From Cognatishimia activa (GTDB lineage: Bacteria; Pseudomonadota; Alphaproteobacteria; Rhodobacterales; Rhodobacteraceae), in the NCBI RefSeq assembly GCF_017798205.1, contig NZ_CP060010.1, positions 1,178,001 through 1,242,000 of the forward strand: a DNA stretch of 64,000 bases, in the 5' to 3' direction. Positions within the stretch are counted from its first letter, which is position 1. Each line of letters starts with the position of its first letter. A program made the position numbers and the translations under genes. Positions 55,984 through 64,000 of this stretch are shown one piece after another. The notes under the pieces are model-generated. The model had not been told where the DNA came from. It saw nothing but the letters and a program-made list of their open reading frames with translations, and did no database searches.

Positions 55984-57609
55984 TCAGGCCTCGGCCTCCT
56001 CGGATGCGTCGCCTTCGGCGGCCTCTTCTTCGGCTTGCGCCAGCAGCTCATCAGGATCCACCCAACCCAGCATGACACGTGCGGTCATGATCATGTCTTG
56101 TGCTTCTTCCAGAGTGATGCCGAACGGCTCTAGGCTACCGTCGTCTTTGGAACGCTCGCCGTCGACTGTTGTCCAGCCACCGGCCAGTTCCCAGTCCGCG
56201 CAGGTTGCGAAGTCTTCCAGAGATTTCACATCGTCTTTTGCCAGCGCTTCTACCATTTGGGCAGTCAGGCCTTCGAATTCAATAAGGCTGTCCTCTGCGC
56301 CCAGCGCACGGGCCGCTTCCAGAGCCGCCGCAGCTTGTGCTTCGAGGTATTCGCGCGCACGGGTTTGCAGCTCGCTCGCGGTGCCTTCGTCGACGCCATC
56401 GATGACCAGCAGTTCGTCGATCTCGACATAGCCAACTTCTTCGAGGTTGGTGAAGCCTTCGGACACAAGCAGTTGCGCGAAGAATTCGTCGATATCCAGC
56501 GCTTCTTGGAACAGCGCGGTGCGTGCTTCGAATTCCTTCTGGCGACGCGCGGATTCTTCAGCCTCGGTCATGATGTCGATATCAAGGTTCGTCAGCTGAG
56601 ACGCCAGACGCACGTTCTGACCACGGCGGCCGATGGCGAGGGACAGCTGCTCTTCTGGAACAACCACTTCGATCTTGCCGGCTTCCTCATCCAGAACAAC
56701 CTTAGATACCTCTGCAGGCTGCAGCGCGTTCACAAGGAAGGTCGGCTGATCTTCGTTCCAAGGGATGATGTCGATTTTCTCGCCTTGCAGCTCGTTCACA
56801 ACGGCCTGCACGCGGGAACCACGCATACCAACGCAGGCACCCACAGGGTCGATGGAACCGTCATAAGAAATCACAGCGATCTTCGCGCGCGAACCCGGGT
56901 CGCGGGACACGGCTTTGATCTCGATGATGCCGTCGTAGATCTCTGGCACTTCCATTTTAAACAGCTCGGCCATGAATTCAGGCGCGGTGCGGGACAGGAA
57001 GATCTGTGGGCCACGGGTCTCACGACGCACGTCTTTGACGTAGCAGCGGATGCGGTCGTTCGGGCGATAGCTCTCGCGGCCGATCTTTTCGTTCCGACGC
57101 AGGATCGCTTCGCCGTAGCCTGCGAGATCCACGATAACGTTGCCGTATTCTTCGCGTTTGACCTGACCGTTGATGATGGTGCCAGCCTTGTCTTTGAAGG
57201 CCTCATACTGGCGATCACGCTCGGCTTCGCGCACCTTCTGCAGGATCACCTGTTTCGCGGATTGCGCCGCGATCCGGCCCAGCTCTACCGGAGGAATTTC
57301 CTCGACATAGGTGTCGCCGATCTGAGGATCGTCGAGATACTGCTTGGCCTGCTCTACGGTGAACTCGGCCTGATAGTTCTCAAGCTCTTCGTCCTCGACA
57401 ACAGTACGCACGCGGGTGAATGTCGCGCGGCCGGTCTTGCGGTCGATGGACACGCGGATGTCCATTTCCGCGCCGTAGCGGGACTTGGCTGCGCGCGCGA
57501 GGCTCTCTTCCATCGCTTCGACAACCAGACCTGGGTCGATCATCTTTTCGCGGGCCACGGCCTCGGCGGTTTGCAACAGCTCCAGCTGGTTTGCAGAGGT
57601 AATTGCCAT
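55984..57609 (-). CDS. nusA: Transcription termination/antitermination factor NusA
   Basis: This 541-residue protein has an N-terminal RNA polymerase-binding domain (1-130), an S1 domain (about 135-200), two KH domains (about 230-350: GACVGMRGSRVQAVVNELQGEKIDIIPW and LSLAIGRRGQNVRLASQL), and two C-terminal acidic repeats (about 370-510). It slows RNA polymerase and stimulates intrinsic termination. Its start shares a base with the rimP stop (TAATG). Confidence 0.97.
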   Translation of the reverse strand: MAITSANQLELLQTAEAVAREKMIDPGLVVEAMEESLARAAKSRYGAEMDIRVSIDRKTGRATFTRVRTVVEDEELENYQAEFTVEQAKQYLDDPQIGDTYVEEIPPVELGRIAAQSAKQVILQKVREAERDRQYEAFKDKAGTIINGQVKREEYGNVIVDLAGYGEAILRRNEKIGRESYRPNDRIRCYVKDVRRETRGPQIFLSRTAPEFMAELFKMEVPEIYDGIIEIKAVSRDPGSRAKIAVISYDGSIDPVGACVGMRGSRVQAVVNELQGEKIDIIPWNEDQPTFLVNALQPAEVSKVVLDEEAGKIEVVVPEEQLSLAIGRRGQNVRLASQLTNLDIDIMTEAEESARRQKEFEARTALFQEALDIDEFFAQLLVSEGFTNLEEVGYVEIDELLVIDGVDEGTASELQTRAREYLEAQAAAALEAARALGAEDSLIEFEGLTAQMVEALAKDDVKSLEDFATCADWELAGGWTTVDGERSKDDGSLEPFGITLEEAQDMIMTARVMLGWVDPDELLAQAEEEAAEGDASEEAEA

Positions 57610-58184
57610 TATTCAGTCTCCTCAGAACCCGTCTCGGTTTCAATGTCGTCAAAAGCGTCTTCGTTCAGCACACCGGCCTCTTTACGTTGACGCAGCATTT
57701 CTTTGATCAGATCGTCGGTCAGCACGAGCTTGGCGTCAGACAGCCAGTCAAACTGCAGACCCACGGTGCCCTGTTCGATGTTGATCAGCACTTCTTCGCC
57801 CTCAACACCCGCAAGCACGCCTTTGAAGCGTCTCTGACCATCGATCAGCTCACTGGTTTCCACCTTGGCTTCATAGCCTTCAAAGGTGTCAAAATCTTTC
57901 AGGCGCGTCAGAGGGCGGTCGATGCCGGGGCTGCCAACCTCAAGCGCGTAGCCATCCTCAATCGGATCCTCGACGTCCAGAACGGCGCTGATCGCATTGC
58001 TGATCTGCGCGCAGTCATCGACCTCGATGCCGCCCTCTGGCTTTTCAGCCATGATCTGCAACGTATGGGTCTTGCCGCCCATAAAGCGCAGGCGCACCAG
58101 CTCGAACCCCATGTCCTCAATGACAGGGCCAACGATCTCGGCGAGACGGCGATCCATCGCAGATTTGGCAATCATATTGCTCAT
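57609..58184 (-). CDS. rimP: Ribosome maturation factor RimP
   Basis: This 191-residue protein has the RimP N-terminal alpha/beta domain ([74 protein letters not shown]) and the C-terminal Sm-like fold. It assists 30S assembly. ATG at 58184 ([16 protein letters not shown]) is preferred; the open frame continues 10 codons upstream into the terminator-like leader. Confidence 0.93.
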   Translation of the reverse strand: MSNMIAKSAMDRRLAEIVGPVIEDMGFELVRLRFMGGKTHTLQIMAEKPEGGIEVDDCAQISNAISAVLDVEDPIEDGYALEVGSPGIDRPLTRLKDFDTFEGYEAKVETSELIDGQRRFKGVLAGVEGEEVLINIEQGTVGLQFDWLSDAKLVLTDDLIKEMLRQRKEAGVLNEDAFDDIETETGSEETE

Positions 58185-58218
58185 GCGTATGTCCAATTTG
58201 AGCGACGGGCACAAAAAA

Positions 58219-58235
58219 ACGGGCCCGCGGCCCGT
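58219..58235 (-). terminator. Attenuator-like terminator in the rimP leader
   Basis: Perfect 7-bp stem (ACGGGCC/GGCCCGT) with a 3-nt loop followed on the minus strand by a run of seven T. It lies 35-51 bases upstream of the rimP ATG and downstream of a good promoter, so it can control read-through into the operon. Confidence 0.7.
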
Positions 58236-58250
58236 TGTCGTTTCCGGTGG

Positions 58251-58268
58251 GCGCTGGGTGTCCAGCGC
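58251..58268 (-). other. Upstream hairpin in the rimP leader
   Basis: Perfect 7-bp stem (GCGCTGG/CCAGCGC) with a 4-nt loop, between the predicted promoter and the terminator. It could be the pausing part of an attenuator. Confidence 0.5.
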
Positions 58269-58283
58269 GCCGCTGTTGAGGGG

Positions 58284-58312
58284 GATATAGGCGGTTCAGC
58301 CTGAGTCTGCAA
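58284..58312 (-). promoter_or_regulatory. Promoter of the rimP-nusA-ylxR-infB operon
   Basis: On the minus strand TTGCAG (58307-58312), exactly 17 nt, then TATATC (58284-58289). Near-consensus sigma-70 spacing. Predicted start near 58277, giving a leader of about 93 bases. Confidence 0.65.
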
Positions 58313-58341
58313 GCCCTCAGTTGGGAACCGCCTTATGGGCT

Positions 58342-58962
58342 TTAGTCATCCCGCCATTTGGCGTCACGATGCGAGCCATCGCAGTAGGGTTTATTCCCCG
58401 ACAGACCACAGCGACAGAGCACATATTTCCGCTCTGATTGGCCCTCGCCCTGCGGAGGAACTGGAGACACCACATCCTTGACCCAGTAAGGGCCGTTCTT
58501 CTCGACTTCGATCTGCGCGCGGTCGGCGAAAAGGTGGGGCGGCATTTCATCCGCCAAGGCTAGGGCACCAGACGGGCAGGCCTCAATCACAGCGCGCACT
58601 TCTTCGGCAGCTCCTTTGTCCGGTTGCATCCAAGGTTTCTGCGCAGGATTGAAGATATGGCTCGCAAGGCGTCCACATTCCGCCGCGTGGGAACACAAGA
58701 GAGGATTATAGGTCACCGAGACCTCGGACCCTTCGTAAGTAATGATCCGGTCCCGTCCTGCAGGCGTTCCACCCCGGCTTTCAAACCCGGCCTCTTTATG
58801 AGAGCCGTCGCAAAACGGTTTGCTCTTGGACGACCCACAGCGACAGAGCGCCATGATCGGTTTGGTTTCCACCTCGCTGCCGTCCGTGTTTTTCATGGAC
58901 GAAAGGCCTTTGACCACAAGCGGGCCGTTTTCGCGTTCTTCGATGGCTGGGGTATCAGACAT
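58342..58962 (-). CDS. CDGSH iron-sulfur protein with two CDGSH motifs and a central ferredoxin-like segment
   Basis: This 206-residue protein has two CDGSH [2Fe-2S] motifs: Cys40, Cys42, Cys51, His55 (CRCGSSKSKPFCDGSH) and Cys183, Cys185, Cys194, His198 (CRCGLSGNKPYCDGSH). Between them is a divergent 4Fe-4S mono-cluster ferredoxin-like region with Cys90, Cys96 and Cys129 (LLCSHAAECGRL, EACPSGAL). Bacterial CDGSH proteins are redox or cluster-transfer proteins of unclear partner. AGGAGG precedes the ATG. Confidence 0.88.
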   Translation of the reverse strand: MSDTPAIEERENGPLVVKGLSSMKNTDGSEVETKPIMALCRCGSSKSKPFCDGSHKEAGFESRGGTPAGRDRIITYEGSEVSVTYNPLLCSHAAECGRLASHIFNPAQKPWMQPDKGAAEEVRAVIEACPSGALALADEMPPHLFADRAQIEVEKNGPYWVKDVVSPVPPQGEGQSERKYVLCRCGLSGNKPYCDGSHRDAKWRDD

Positions 58963-59068
58963 GCCGTGTCCTCCTCTGGCTACAGAGAGGAGGCTAGCGC
59001 GAACGCTATGTTTTCCAAATAGGGTTAACCGCGCGCCCATGCACAGGCGCGCCGCCGTTTGGCGAGAC

Positions 59069-59503
59069 TTAGGCCTCGATCATATCCACACGGGTTGCGT
59101 GGCGGCCGCCCTCAAACTCGGTGTCCAGAAACGCATCGACTATTTCCATCGCGAGACCCGCGCCAATCACCCGCGCGCCCATCGACAGCATCTGCGCATT
59201 GTTGTGGGCACGGATCATCTTGGCGGAAAACACATCGGAACACACGCCACAGCGGATGCCCTCGACCTTGTTGGCGGACATCATAATCCCCTGCCCCGTG
59301 CCGCAGATCAGGATACCCAGATCCGCGTCTCCCTTGGCAATCATCTCTGCAGCTTCGCGGCCATGTTTGGGGTAGTGGGTGCTTTCCGAGGTAATCGGCC
59401 CGATATCAATCGCCTCATATCCGCGCTCGGCCACATGGGCGGCAATAGATTTGCGCAGCTCGATATCGGCGTGGTCGCTGGACAGAACGATGCGTTTGGT
59501 CAT
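59069..59503 (-). CDS. rpiB: Ribose-5-phosphate isomerase B
   Basis: This 144-residue enzyme has LSSDHADIELRKSIAAHVAERG, LGILICGTGQGIMMSANKVEGIRCGV (catalytic Cys) and RAHNNAQMLSMGARVIG, all RpiB motifs. It interconverts ribose 5-phosphate and ribulose 5-phosphate. Monocistronic or last of a small unit. Confidence 0.92.
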   Translation of the reverse strand: MTKRIVLSSDHADIELRKSIAAHVAERGYEAIDIGPITSESTHYPKHGREAAEMIAKGDADLGILICGTGQGIMMSANKVEGIRCGVCSDVFSAKMIRAHNNAQMLSMGARVIGAGLAMEIVDAFLDTEFEGGRHATRVDMIEA

Positions 59504-59577
59504 GGCTTTCAGATCCCCAAATCAGAATGTGACCGCCTTTTGTCTGGAAACGCCCGCCCGAGCAATCCCCAAAAGAA

Positions 59578-59602
59578 AACGCCCCGCAAAATGCGAGGCG
59601 TT
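59578..59602 (-). terminator. Terminator of the oligopeptide-type ABC operon
   Basis: 10-bp stem with one mismatch (AACGCCCCGC/GCGAGGCGTT), 5-nt loop, TTTTCTTTT on the minus strand, 23 bases after the binding-protein stop. Confidence 0.85.
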
Positions 59603-59625
59603 CCCTGTTTGATATGGCGTAAAGC

Positions 59626-61170
59626 TTACGCGAACCACCAGCGCTCGATGATACGAGAGCTGTCCATCTGGAACACGTTGCCGATTGTGCCAGAGTTGGT
59701 CAGCTTGGTGCTGTGCGCGTCGACGTAGTTTGCGTACATCGGGATCACGGTACCACCTTCTGCGGACATGATCGCCTGCATCTCGTAGTACTGCTCGCGA
59801 CGCTTGGCCGAGTCGAGTTCCGCACGCGCGGTCAGCAGCAGCTCTTGGAAACGTGCATTTTCCCATGCGGTGTCGTTCCAAGGCACACCGGATTCATATG
59901 CGGTGGAGAACATCCAGTCCTCGGTCGCACGACCGGACCAGTAGCAGGCACACCATGGCTTCTTGAGCCAGACGTTGGACCAGTAACCGTCTGCAGGTTC
60001 CTGAACCACGTTGATGTCGATGCCCGCTGCTTTCGCGGAGGCTTGATACAGCTGCGCTGCGTCAACCGCACCAGAGAAGGCCGCGTCAGAGGCGGACAGA
60101 TCTACGGACAGACCGTCCAGACCCGCTTCTTTCAGCAAGGATTTCGCCAGATCCGGATCATAGTCGTTCAGTGGCAGATCCGCTGCGTAGTACTGGTTCG
60201 CTGGACCGATCGGAATATCGTTCGCAACCGCACCGTGACCCAGAAGGATCTTGTCGACCATTTCCTGACGGTTGATCGCGTGCTTCAGAGCCTTACGGAC
60301 CTTCACGTTGTCGAACGGCGACAGGCCGGTCAGCATTGGGAAGGTGAAGTGCTGGTTACCAGTAACCTCGAAGATGTTGATCATCGGGTTCGCTTTGAGC
60401 AGCGCTTCGGTTTTGAAGTCCACGCGGTTCACGGCGTCAACCTGACCGGTCATCAGCGCGTTCATACGTGCAGAGGCATCGTTGATCGCGATGATTTCAA
60501 CAGAGTCAAACCAGCCTTCTTTGCCGTCTTTATAGTGGCCGTCTACACGGCTCAGAACGGTGCGTACGCCTGGGTCAAAGCTCTCGACCTTATAAAGGCC
60601 GGTACCGATGCCTTTCGCGATCGCTTCTTCAACCTGACCCGCTGGGAACATACAGATGTGGTAGTCAGACAGCAGGAACGGGAAGTCCGCGTTGCCGGCT
60701 GCAAGCGTCAGAGACAGCTCGTGGTCGCTGATCTTGTTCATCTCGGTGATCGCCGAAACGATTGGCTTCGCCGCGGATTTCGCGCCTTCGGCCACGTGCA
60801 TGTTGAGGGATTCCATAACGTCATCCGCGCCAAACGCTTTGCCGTTGTGGAAGGTTACGCCCTTACGCAGTTTGAAGGTCCAGGTTTTCGCATCTGGAGT
60901 CGCTTCCCAGCTTTCTGCCAGTTCGCCGATCAGCTGACCGTCTGCGGCAACCTGTGTCAGGGTGTCAAACACCGCGCCGTGCGCAGTTGTAATCATGTAG
61001 CTGTCAGAGTGGGTCCGGCTGTCCCAGCTGTCGGATGTGTTCGCACCCGCCAGACCAAGACGCAGAGTACCACCGCGACTTGGGGCTGCCTTAAGAGGCA
61101 CGCCGGAAGCCGCCAGAACACCAGCTGCTGCACCGGTCTTTAGAAGGCCGCGTCTGCTTATTTGTGTCAT
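59626..61170 (-). CDS. Oligopeptide/opine-type ABC transporter substrate-binding protein (Tat-exported)
   Basis: This 514-residue family 5 binding protein has a twin-arginine signal (ISRRGLLKTGAAAGVLAASG) and the domain phrases LAESWEATPDAKTWTFKLRKGVTFHNGKAF, GTGLYKVESFDPG, FDNVKVRKALKHAINRQEM and LLKEAGL. The ligand cannot be named. ATG at 61170 has GGGAG seven bases upstream, better placed than the ATG two codons earlier. Unusually, it is the last gene of its operon. Confidence 0.92.
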   Translation of the reverse strand: MTQISRRGLLKTGAAAGVLAASGVPLKAAPSRGGTLRLGLAGANTSDSWDSRTHSDSYMITTAHGAVFDTLTQVAADGQLIGELAESWEATPDAKTWTFKLRKGVTFHNGKAFGADDVMESLNMHVAEGAKSAAKPIVSAITEMNKISDHELSLTLAAGNADFPFLLSDYHICMFPAGQVEEAIAKGIGTGLYKVESFDPGVRTVLSRVDGHYKDGKEGWFDSVEIIAINDASARMNALMTGQVDAVNRVDFKTEALLKANPMINIFEVTGNQHFTFPMLTGLSPFDNVKVRKALKHAINRQEMVDKILLGHGAVANDIPIGPANQYYAADLPLNDYDPDLAKSLLKEAGLDGLSVDLSASDAAFSGAVDAAQLYQASAKAAGIDINVVQEPADGYWSNVWLKKPWCACYWSGRATEDWMFSTAYESGVPWNDTAWENARFQELLLTARAELDSAKRREQYYEMQAIMSAEGGTVIPMYANYVDAHSTKLTNSGTIGNVFQMDSSRIIERWWFA

Positions 61171-61225
61171 TCTCATTCTCCCAATTGAGGACTATGTCGT
61201 GTTTTTGGTTATTATTATTAAGAGG

Positions 61226-62878
61226 TTACATTTTATTTACGGCAGCATCGCCGATATTGTCGACCCCTCGCTCGTTTAACAGATTTGTCAGCCAATCCGG
61301 GTCCATTTCAGGCACCGAGCTGAGCAACAGATCTGTATAGGGATGATGCGGAGGCTTGAACATGTCTTCTTTCAGACCCTGTTCTACCACACGCCCATCC
61401 TTCATCACCACAACCTCATCCGCGATCGAACGGACCGTCGCGAGGTCGTGCGTAATAAACATATAGGACAGCCCCAAGGTATCTTGGAGACGTGCCAAAA
61501 GTTTTAGGATGCCTTCCGCCACCAATTGGTCCAAGGCCGAGGTGACTTCATCACAAATGATAAACTTTGGCTCAGCGGCCAAAGCGCGGGCAATCCCGAT
61601 GCGTTGTTTCTGACCGCCAGACAGCTCAGATGGCAGGCGATTCATATATTGGCTGGGCTCAAGCTCGATTTCCTCGAGCAAATGTTCGACTCGGCGGCGT
61701 TTTTCGTTGCCTGTCAGGCCCATATAGAATTGTACCGGACGACCGATGAGTTCGCCAATGGTCTTGCGCGGGTTCAGCGCCGTATCGGCCATCTGATAGA
61801 TCATCTGAGCCTGCCGCAACTGGCCGCGATCACGTTTGCGATAGTCCAGCGGCAGGGCTGTCCCGTCAAATTCGATATGACCCTTGGTCGGTGGCAAAAG
61901 CCCTGTGATACAGCGCGCCGTTGTCGACTTGCCAGAGCCCGACTCCCCTACAACCGCGACGGTGCGCGCTTCGTGGATATCAAAGCTGACGTCATGCAGA
62001 ACCTTGGCGGTGCCATAGGCTGCATCCACACCCTTAACGGAAACCACCGGAGTCGTCCCGGTGTGAACCGCAGGCTGTTGCGGACGCTGGAAGCTGCGAA
62101 CCGCCCAAAGCGACTTGGTGTAGTCCTCTTGCGGATCAGACAGCATCTTGCGCGTCTCGGCCTCTTCGACCTCATCGCCTTTCAGCATGACTTTCACTTT
62201 ATCCGCCATCTGCGCCACAACCGCGAGGTCGTGCGTGATATAGATCGCAGCGGTGTCGAATTCCTCAACGATCTCGCGGATCGACGCCAGAACCTCGATC
62301 TGCGTGGTCACATCCAGAGCCGTAGTCGGTTCGTCAAAGATGATCAGCTCGGGACGACAAGACATCGCCATCGCGGTCATCGCCCGTTGCAGCTGACCCC
62401 CAGACACCTGGTGCGGATAGCGGAAGCCAATTTCGTCCGGGTTCGGCAGACGCAGCTTGCGATAAAGCTCGATCCCATCCGCTTCGCTTTCAGACTTTGA
62501 CATGACGCCATGCTGAACCGGTGCTTCGGTGTGTTGATCCATCAGGCGATGCGCCGGGTTAAAGCTCGCCGCAGCGGACTGCGCCACATAGGCGATACGC
62601 TTGCCAAGCAGGCCGCGCTTGACCGCCGCCGAAGCCGTGACCAGATTGACGCCGTCAAATTCGACTTTGCCGCCCGTGATCTTACAGCCGTCCCGCGTAT
62701 AGCCCATTGCCGCCAGACCCAGCGTGGATTTGCCCGCACCGGATTCCCCGATCAGACCCATCACCTCACCTTTGCGCAGCTCAAAGCTCGCGCCTTTGAT
62801 GATCGGATGCCAGACCTCATCAGAGCGGCCATCAATGTAGATATCAGAAACCTTCAGAAGGAGATCTTTTTCAGCCAT
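61226..62878 (-). CDS. Fused double ABC ATPase of an oligopeptide-type importer (DppD-DppF)
   Basis: This 550-residue protein carries two ATPase modules: first Walker A GESGAGKST (about 40-50) with signature SGGQLQRAM; second Walker A GESGSGKST (about 310-320) with signature LSGGQKQRIGIARAL and Walker B FIICDEVTSALD. The fusion replaces separate DppD and DppF subunits. It lies 10 bases after the permease gene. Confidence 0.93.
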   Translation of the reverse strand: MAEKDLLLKVSDIYIDGRSDEVWHPIIKGASFELRKGEVMGLIGESGAGKSTLGLAAMGYTRDGCKITGGKVEFDGVNLVTASAAVKRGLLGKRIAYVAQSAAASFNPAHRLMDQHTEAPVQHGVMSKSESEADGIELYRKLRLPNPDEIGFRYPHQVSGGQLQRAMTAMAMSCRPELIIFDEPTTALDVTTQIEVLASIREIVEEFDTAAIYITHDLAVVAQMADKVKVMLKGDEVEEAETRKMLSDPQEDYTKSLWAVRSFQRPQQPAVHTGTTPVVSVKGVDAAYGTAKVLHDVSFDIHEARTVAVVGESGSGKSTTARCITGLLPPTKGHIEFDGTALPLDYRKRDRGQLRQAQMIYQMADTALNPRKTIGELIGRPVQFYMGLTGNEKRRRVEHLLEEIELEPSQYMNRLPSELSGGQKQRIGIARALAAEPKFIICDEVTSALDQLVAEGILKLLARLQDTLGLSYMFITHDLATVRSIADEVVVMKDGRVVEQGLKEDMFKPPHHPYTDLLLSSVPEMDPDWLTNLLNERGVDNIGDAAVNKM

Positions 62879-62888
62879 GTCTATCTCC

Positions 62889-64000
62889 TTATTCTTTCAG
62901 GCCCGAGGATGCGTGCAGCATCCAGTCGACAACGAAGTTAACGGCCACGGTGAGCAAAGCAATCGCTCCGGCTGCCAGCAGCGGCGCTGTCGCCACCTGC
63001 GGGGCAAAGGCCGCAAAGTTGATGAATTGTGCAAGGTCACGCACCATTGTGCCCCAGTCGGCGAGCGGAGGTTGGATCCCCACACCCAGGAAAGACAGAG
63101 ACGCAATCGTGAGGAACACAAAGCAGAAGCGCAGACCGAATTCCGCCAGCAATGGCGCGACGGCGTTCGGCAGGATCTCGCGGAACATCAGATAGCCCAG
63201 ACCCTCACCGCGCAGCTTGGCCGCTTCGATATAGTCCATAACCACGATGTTCAGACCGACCGCACGGGCCAGACGGAACACGCGGGTTGAGTCAATCACC
63301 GCAATGATGATCACCATATAGAAGGTCAGCAGGCCTTTTTCCGACCCCGCCCAAGCGGACGCGATTGTCATCAGCAACAGCGCAAAGATCAGCGACGGGA
63401 TTGCCATCAGAACATCGACACCGCGAGACAGAAGCTGATCAAGCCAGCCCTGCAAAACAGCTGCGAGGAAACCAAGGCTCGCCCCAATGAAGAACGCCAG
63501 ACATGTGGTCGCAAATGCGATGCCGACCGTGTTCTGCGCACCGTAGATCAGGCGGCTTAGAATATCCCGACCGATCTGGTCCGTGCCCAGAGGATAGTCC
63601 GGATTGCCGCCCATCGCTGGATTGCCACCTGGCACCACATTCGCAGCGCCTAGAATTTCTTCCTGACCATAGGGCGCGATGGCACCCGCAAAGATCGCCA
63701 CGAAGGCATAGATCAGGATCATCATGACGCCAAAGCTGGCCGTCAAAGGCATGCTGCGGAACACTTTCCGCGACCCCGCGGTACCGACCGTGCGGCCCAG
63801 AAGACGGAAAAGCCAAGCCGCGATACCAAAGAGGATGAAGCCATCTACTGCCACTCGGAAGAAGAAGTATTTATTGGCAATCGCCGGATCCGCCGTACGC
63901 GCCAGATAATATGTCCACACGGCCCAAACCAAGCAGACCGCACCCAGAACATAGCCAAAAGCAACTCCCGTCGGCATATCGCGGAAGAACGGAGCATTCG
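62889..64000 (-). CDS. Oligopeptide-type ABC permease (DppC-like), partial at right edge
   Basis: At least 370 residues are visible. There are several transmembrane segments and the DppC features SMPLTASFGVMMILIYAFVAIFAGAIAPYG, NPDYPLGTDQIGRDILSRLIYGAQNT, EAAKLRGEGLGYLMFREILPN and SFLGVGIQPPLADWG. A Met at 63977 (MPTGVAFGYVLG) could start it, but the frame continues upstream without a stop (NAPFFRD before that Met), so the true start probably lies beyond the window. An extra N-terminal hydrophobic pair (about 1-60) is longer than in typical DppC. Confidence 0.9.
   Translation of the reverse strand, partial: NAPFFRDMPTGVAFGYVLGAVCLVWAVWTYYLARTADPAIANKYFFFRVAVDGFILFGIAAWLFRLLGRTVGTAGSRKVFRSMPLTASFGVMMILIYAFVAIFAGAIAPYGQEEILGAANVVPGGNPAMGGNPDYPLGTDQIGRDILSRLIYGAQNTVGIAFATTCLAFFIGASLGFLAAVLQGWLDQLLSRGVDVLMAIPSLIFALLLMTIASAWAGSEKGLLTFYMVIIIAVIDSTRVFRLARAVGLNIVVMDYIEAAKLRGEGLGYLMFREILPNAVAPLLAEFGLRFCFVFLTIASLSFLGVGIQPPLADWGTMVRDLAQFINFAAFAPQVATAPLLAAGAIALLTVAVNFVVDWMLHASSGLKE

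Noticed and set aside
56257-57690. A 477-codon open frame antisense to nusA
   Set aside because: Shadow of nusA and rimP; no recognisable motifs and no ribosome-binding site.
59713-61143. A 476-codon open frame antisense to the oligopeptide binding protein
   Set aside because: Shadow frame caused by GC-rich codon use in the real gene.

Overview
The window looks like a chromosomal segment of a marine Roseobacter-group alphaproteobacterium (Rhodobacteraceae). The evidence is the housekeeping gene order (rimP-nusA-ylxR-infB, lptC-lptA-lptB-hpf-ptsN without rpoN, dnaK-dnaJ), a DddQ-type DMSP lyase candidate, a C1/betaine-type FAD dehydrogenase, and a moderately GC-rich, tightly packed layout with many 1-4 bp gene overlaps. 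I see no rRNA, tRNA, CRISPR array, prophage or insertion sequence.

Region by region. 1-2.3 kb: a lipidated subtilisin-like protease with a probable beta-barrel tail. 2.5-7.4 kb: a GcvA-like LysR regulator, a dimethylglycine/sarcosine-type dehydrogenase, a PHP metallohydrolase and a DddQ-like cupin, together suggesting use of algal osmolytes. 7.5-20.8 kb: a galactoside regulon. It has beta- and alpha-galactosidases (GH42, GH4), a sugar ABC importer, an SDR sugar dehydrogenase, an SMP-30 lactonase, an IlvD/EDD sugar-acid dehydratase, DgoK and DgoA, so every step of the De Ley-Doudoroff galactose route is present. A divergent IclR regulator sits beside two operator-like palindromes. 21-26 kb: a YqiJ/YqiK (flotillin) pair, then a KefF/KefB-like redox-linked cation:proton antiporter with a histidine-rich loop. 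26-30.7 kb: DUF4202, RNase D, lptCAB, hpf and ptsN.

30.7-39.7 kb is a surface-glycan region: sulfotransferase, GT14-type and two GT2/GT92-type glycosyltransferases, galU, cysQ (the PAP phosphatase that clears the sulfotransferase by-product), a polysaccharide-export ABC permease and an SH3 protein. 39.8-44.6 kb holds alkB, dnaK-dnaJ behind a sigma-32-like promoter, and radC. 44.6-52.7 kb holds a PstS-OmpA fusion, an unknown lysine-rich membrane protein, secA, a parvulin PPIase, argJ and mutT. 52.8-58.3 kb is the rimP-nusA-ylxR-infB operon with a promoter and an attenuator-like leader. 58.3-64 kb holds a CDGSH-ferredoxin-CDGSH protein, rpiB and an oligopeptide-type ABC importer that runs off the right edge.

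The most unusual signals are: a repeated composite element of two 21-nt palindromes separated by 4 nt, placed three times at gene 3' ends; loss of the catalytic lysine in the galactoside-operon SDR; the attenuator-like rimP leader; a possible one-base frameshift at the start of the yqiJ-like gene; and the lipidated, NalP/SphB1-like protease.
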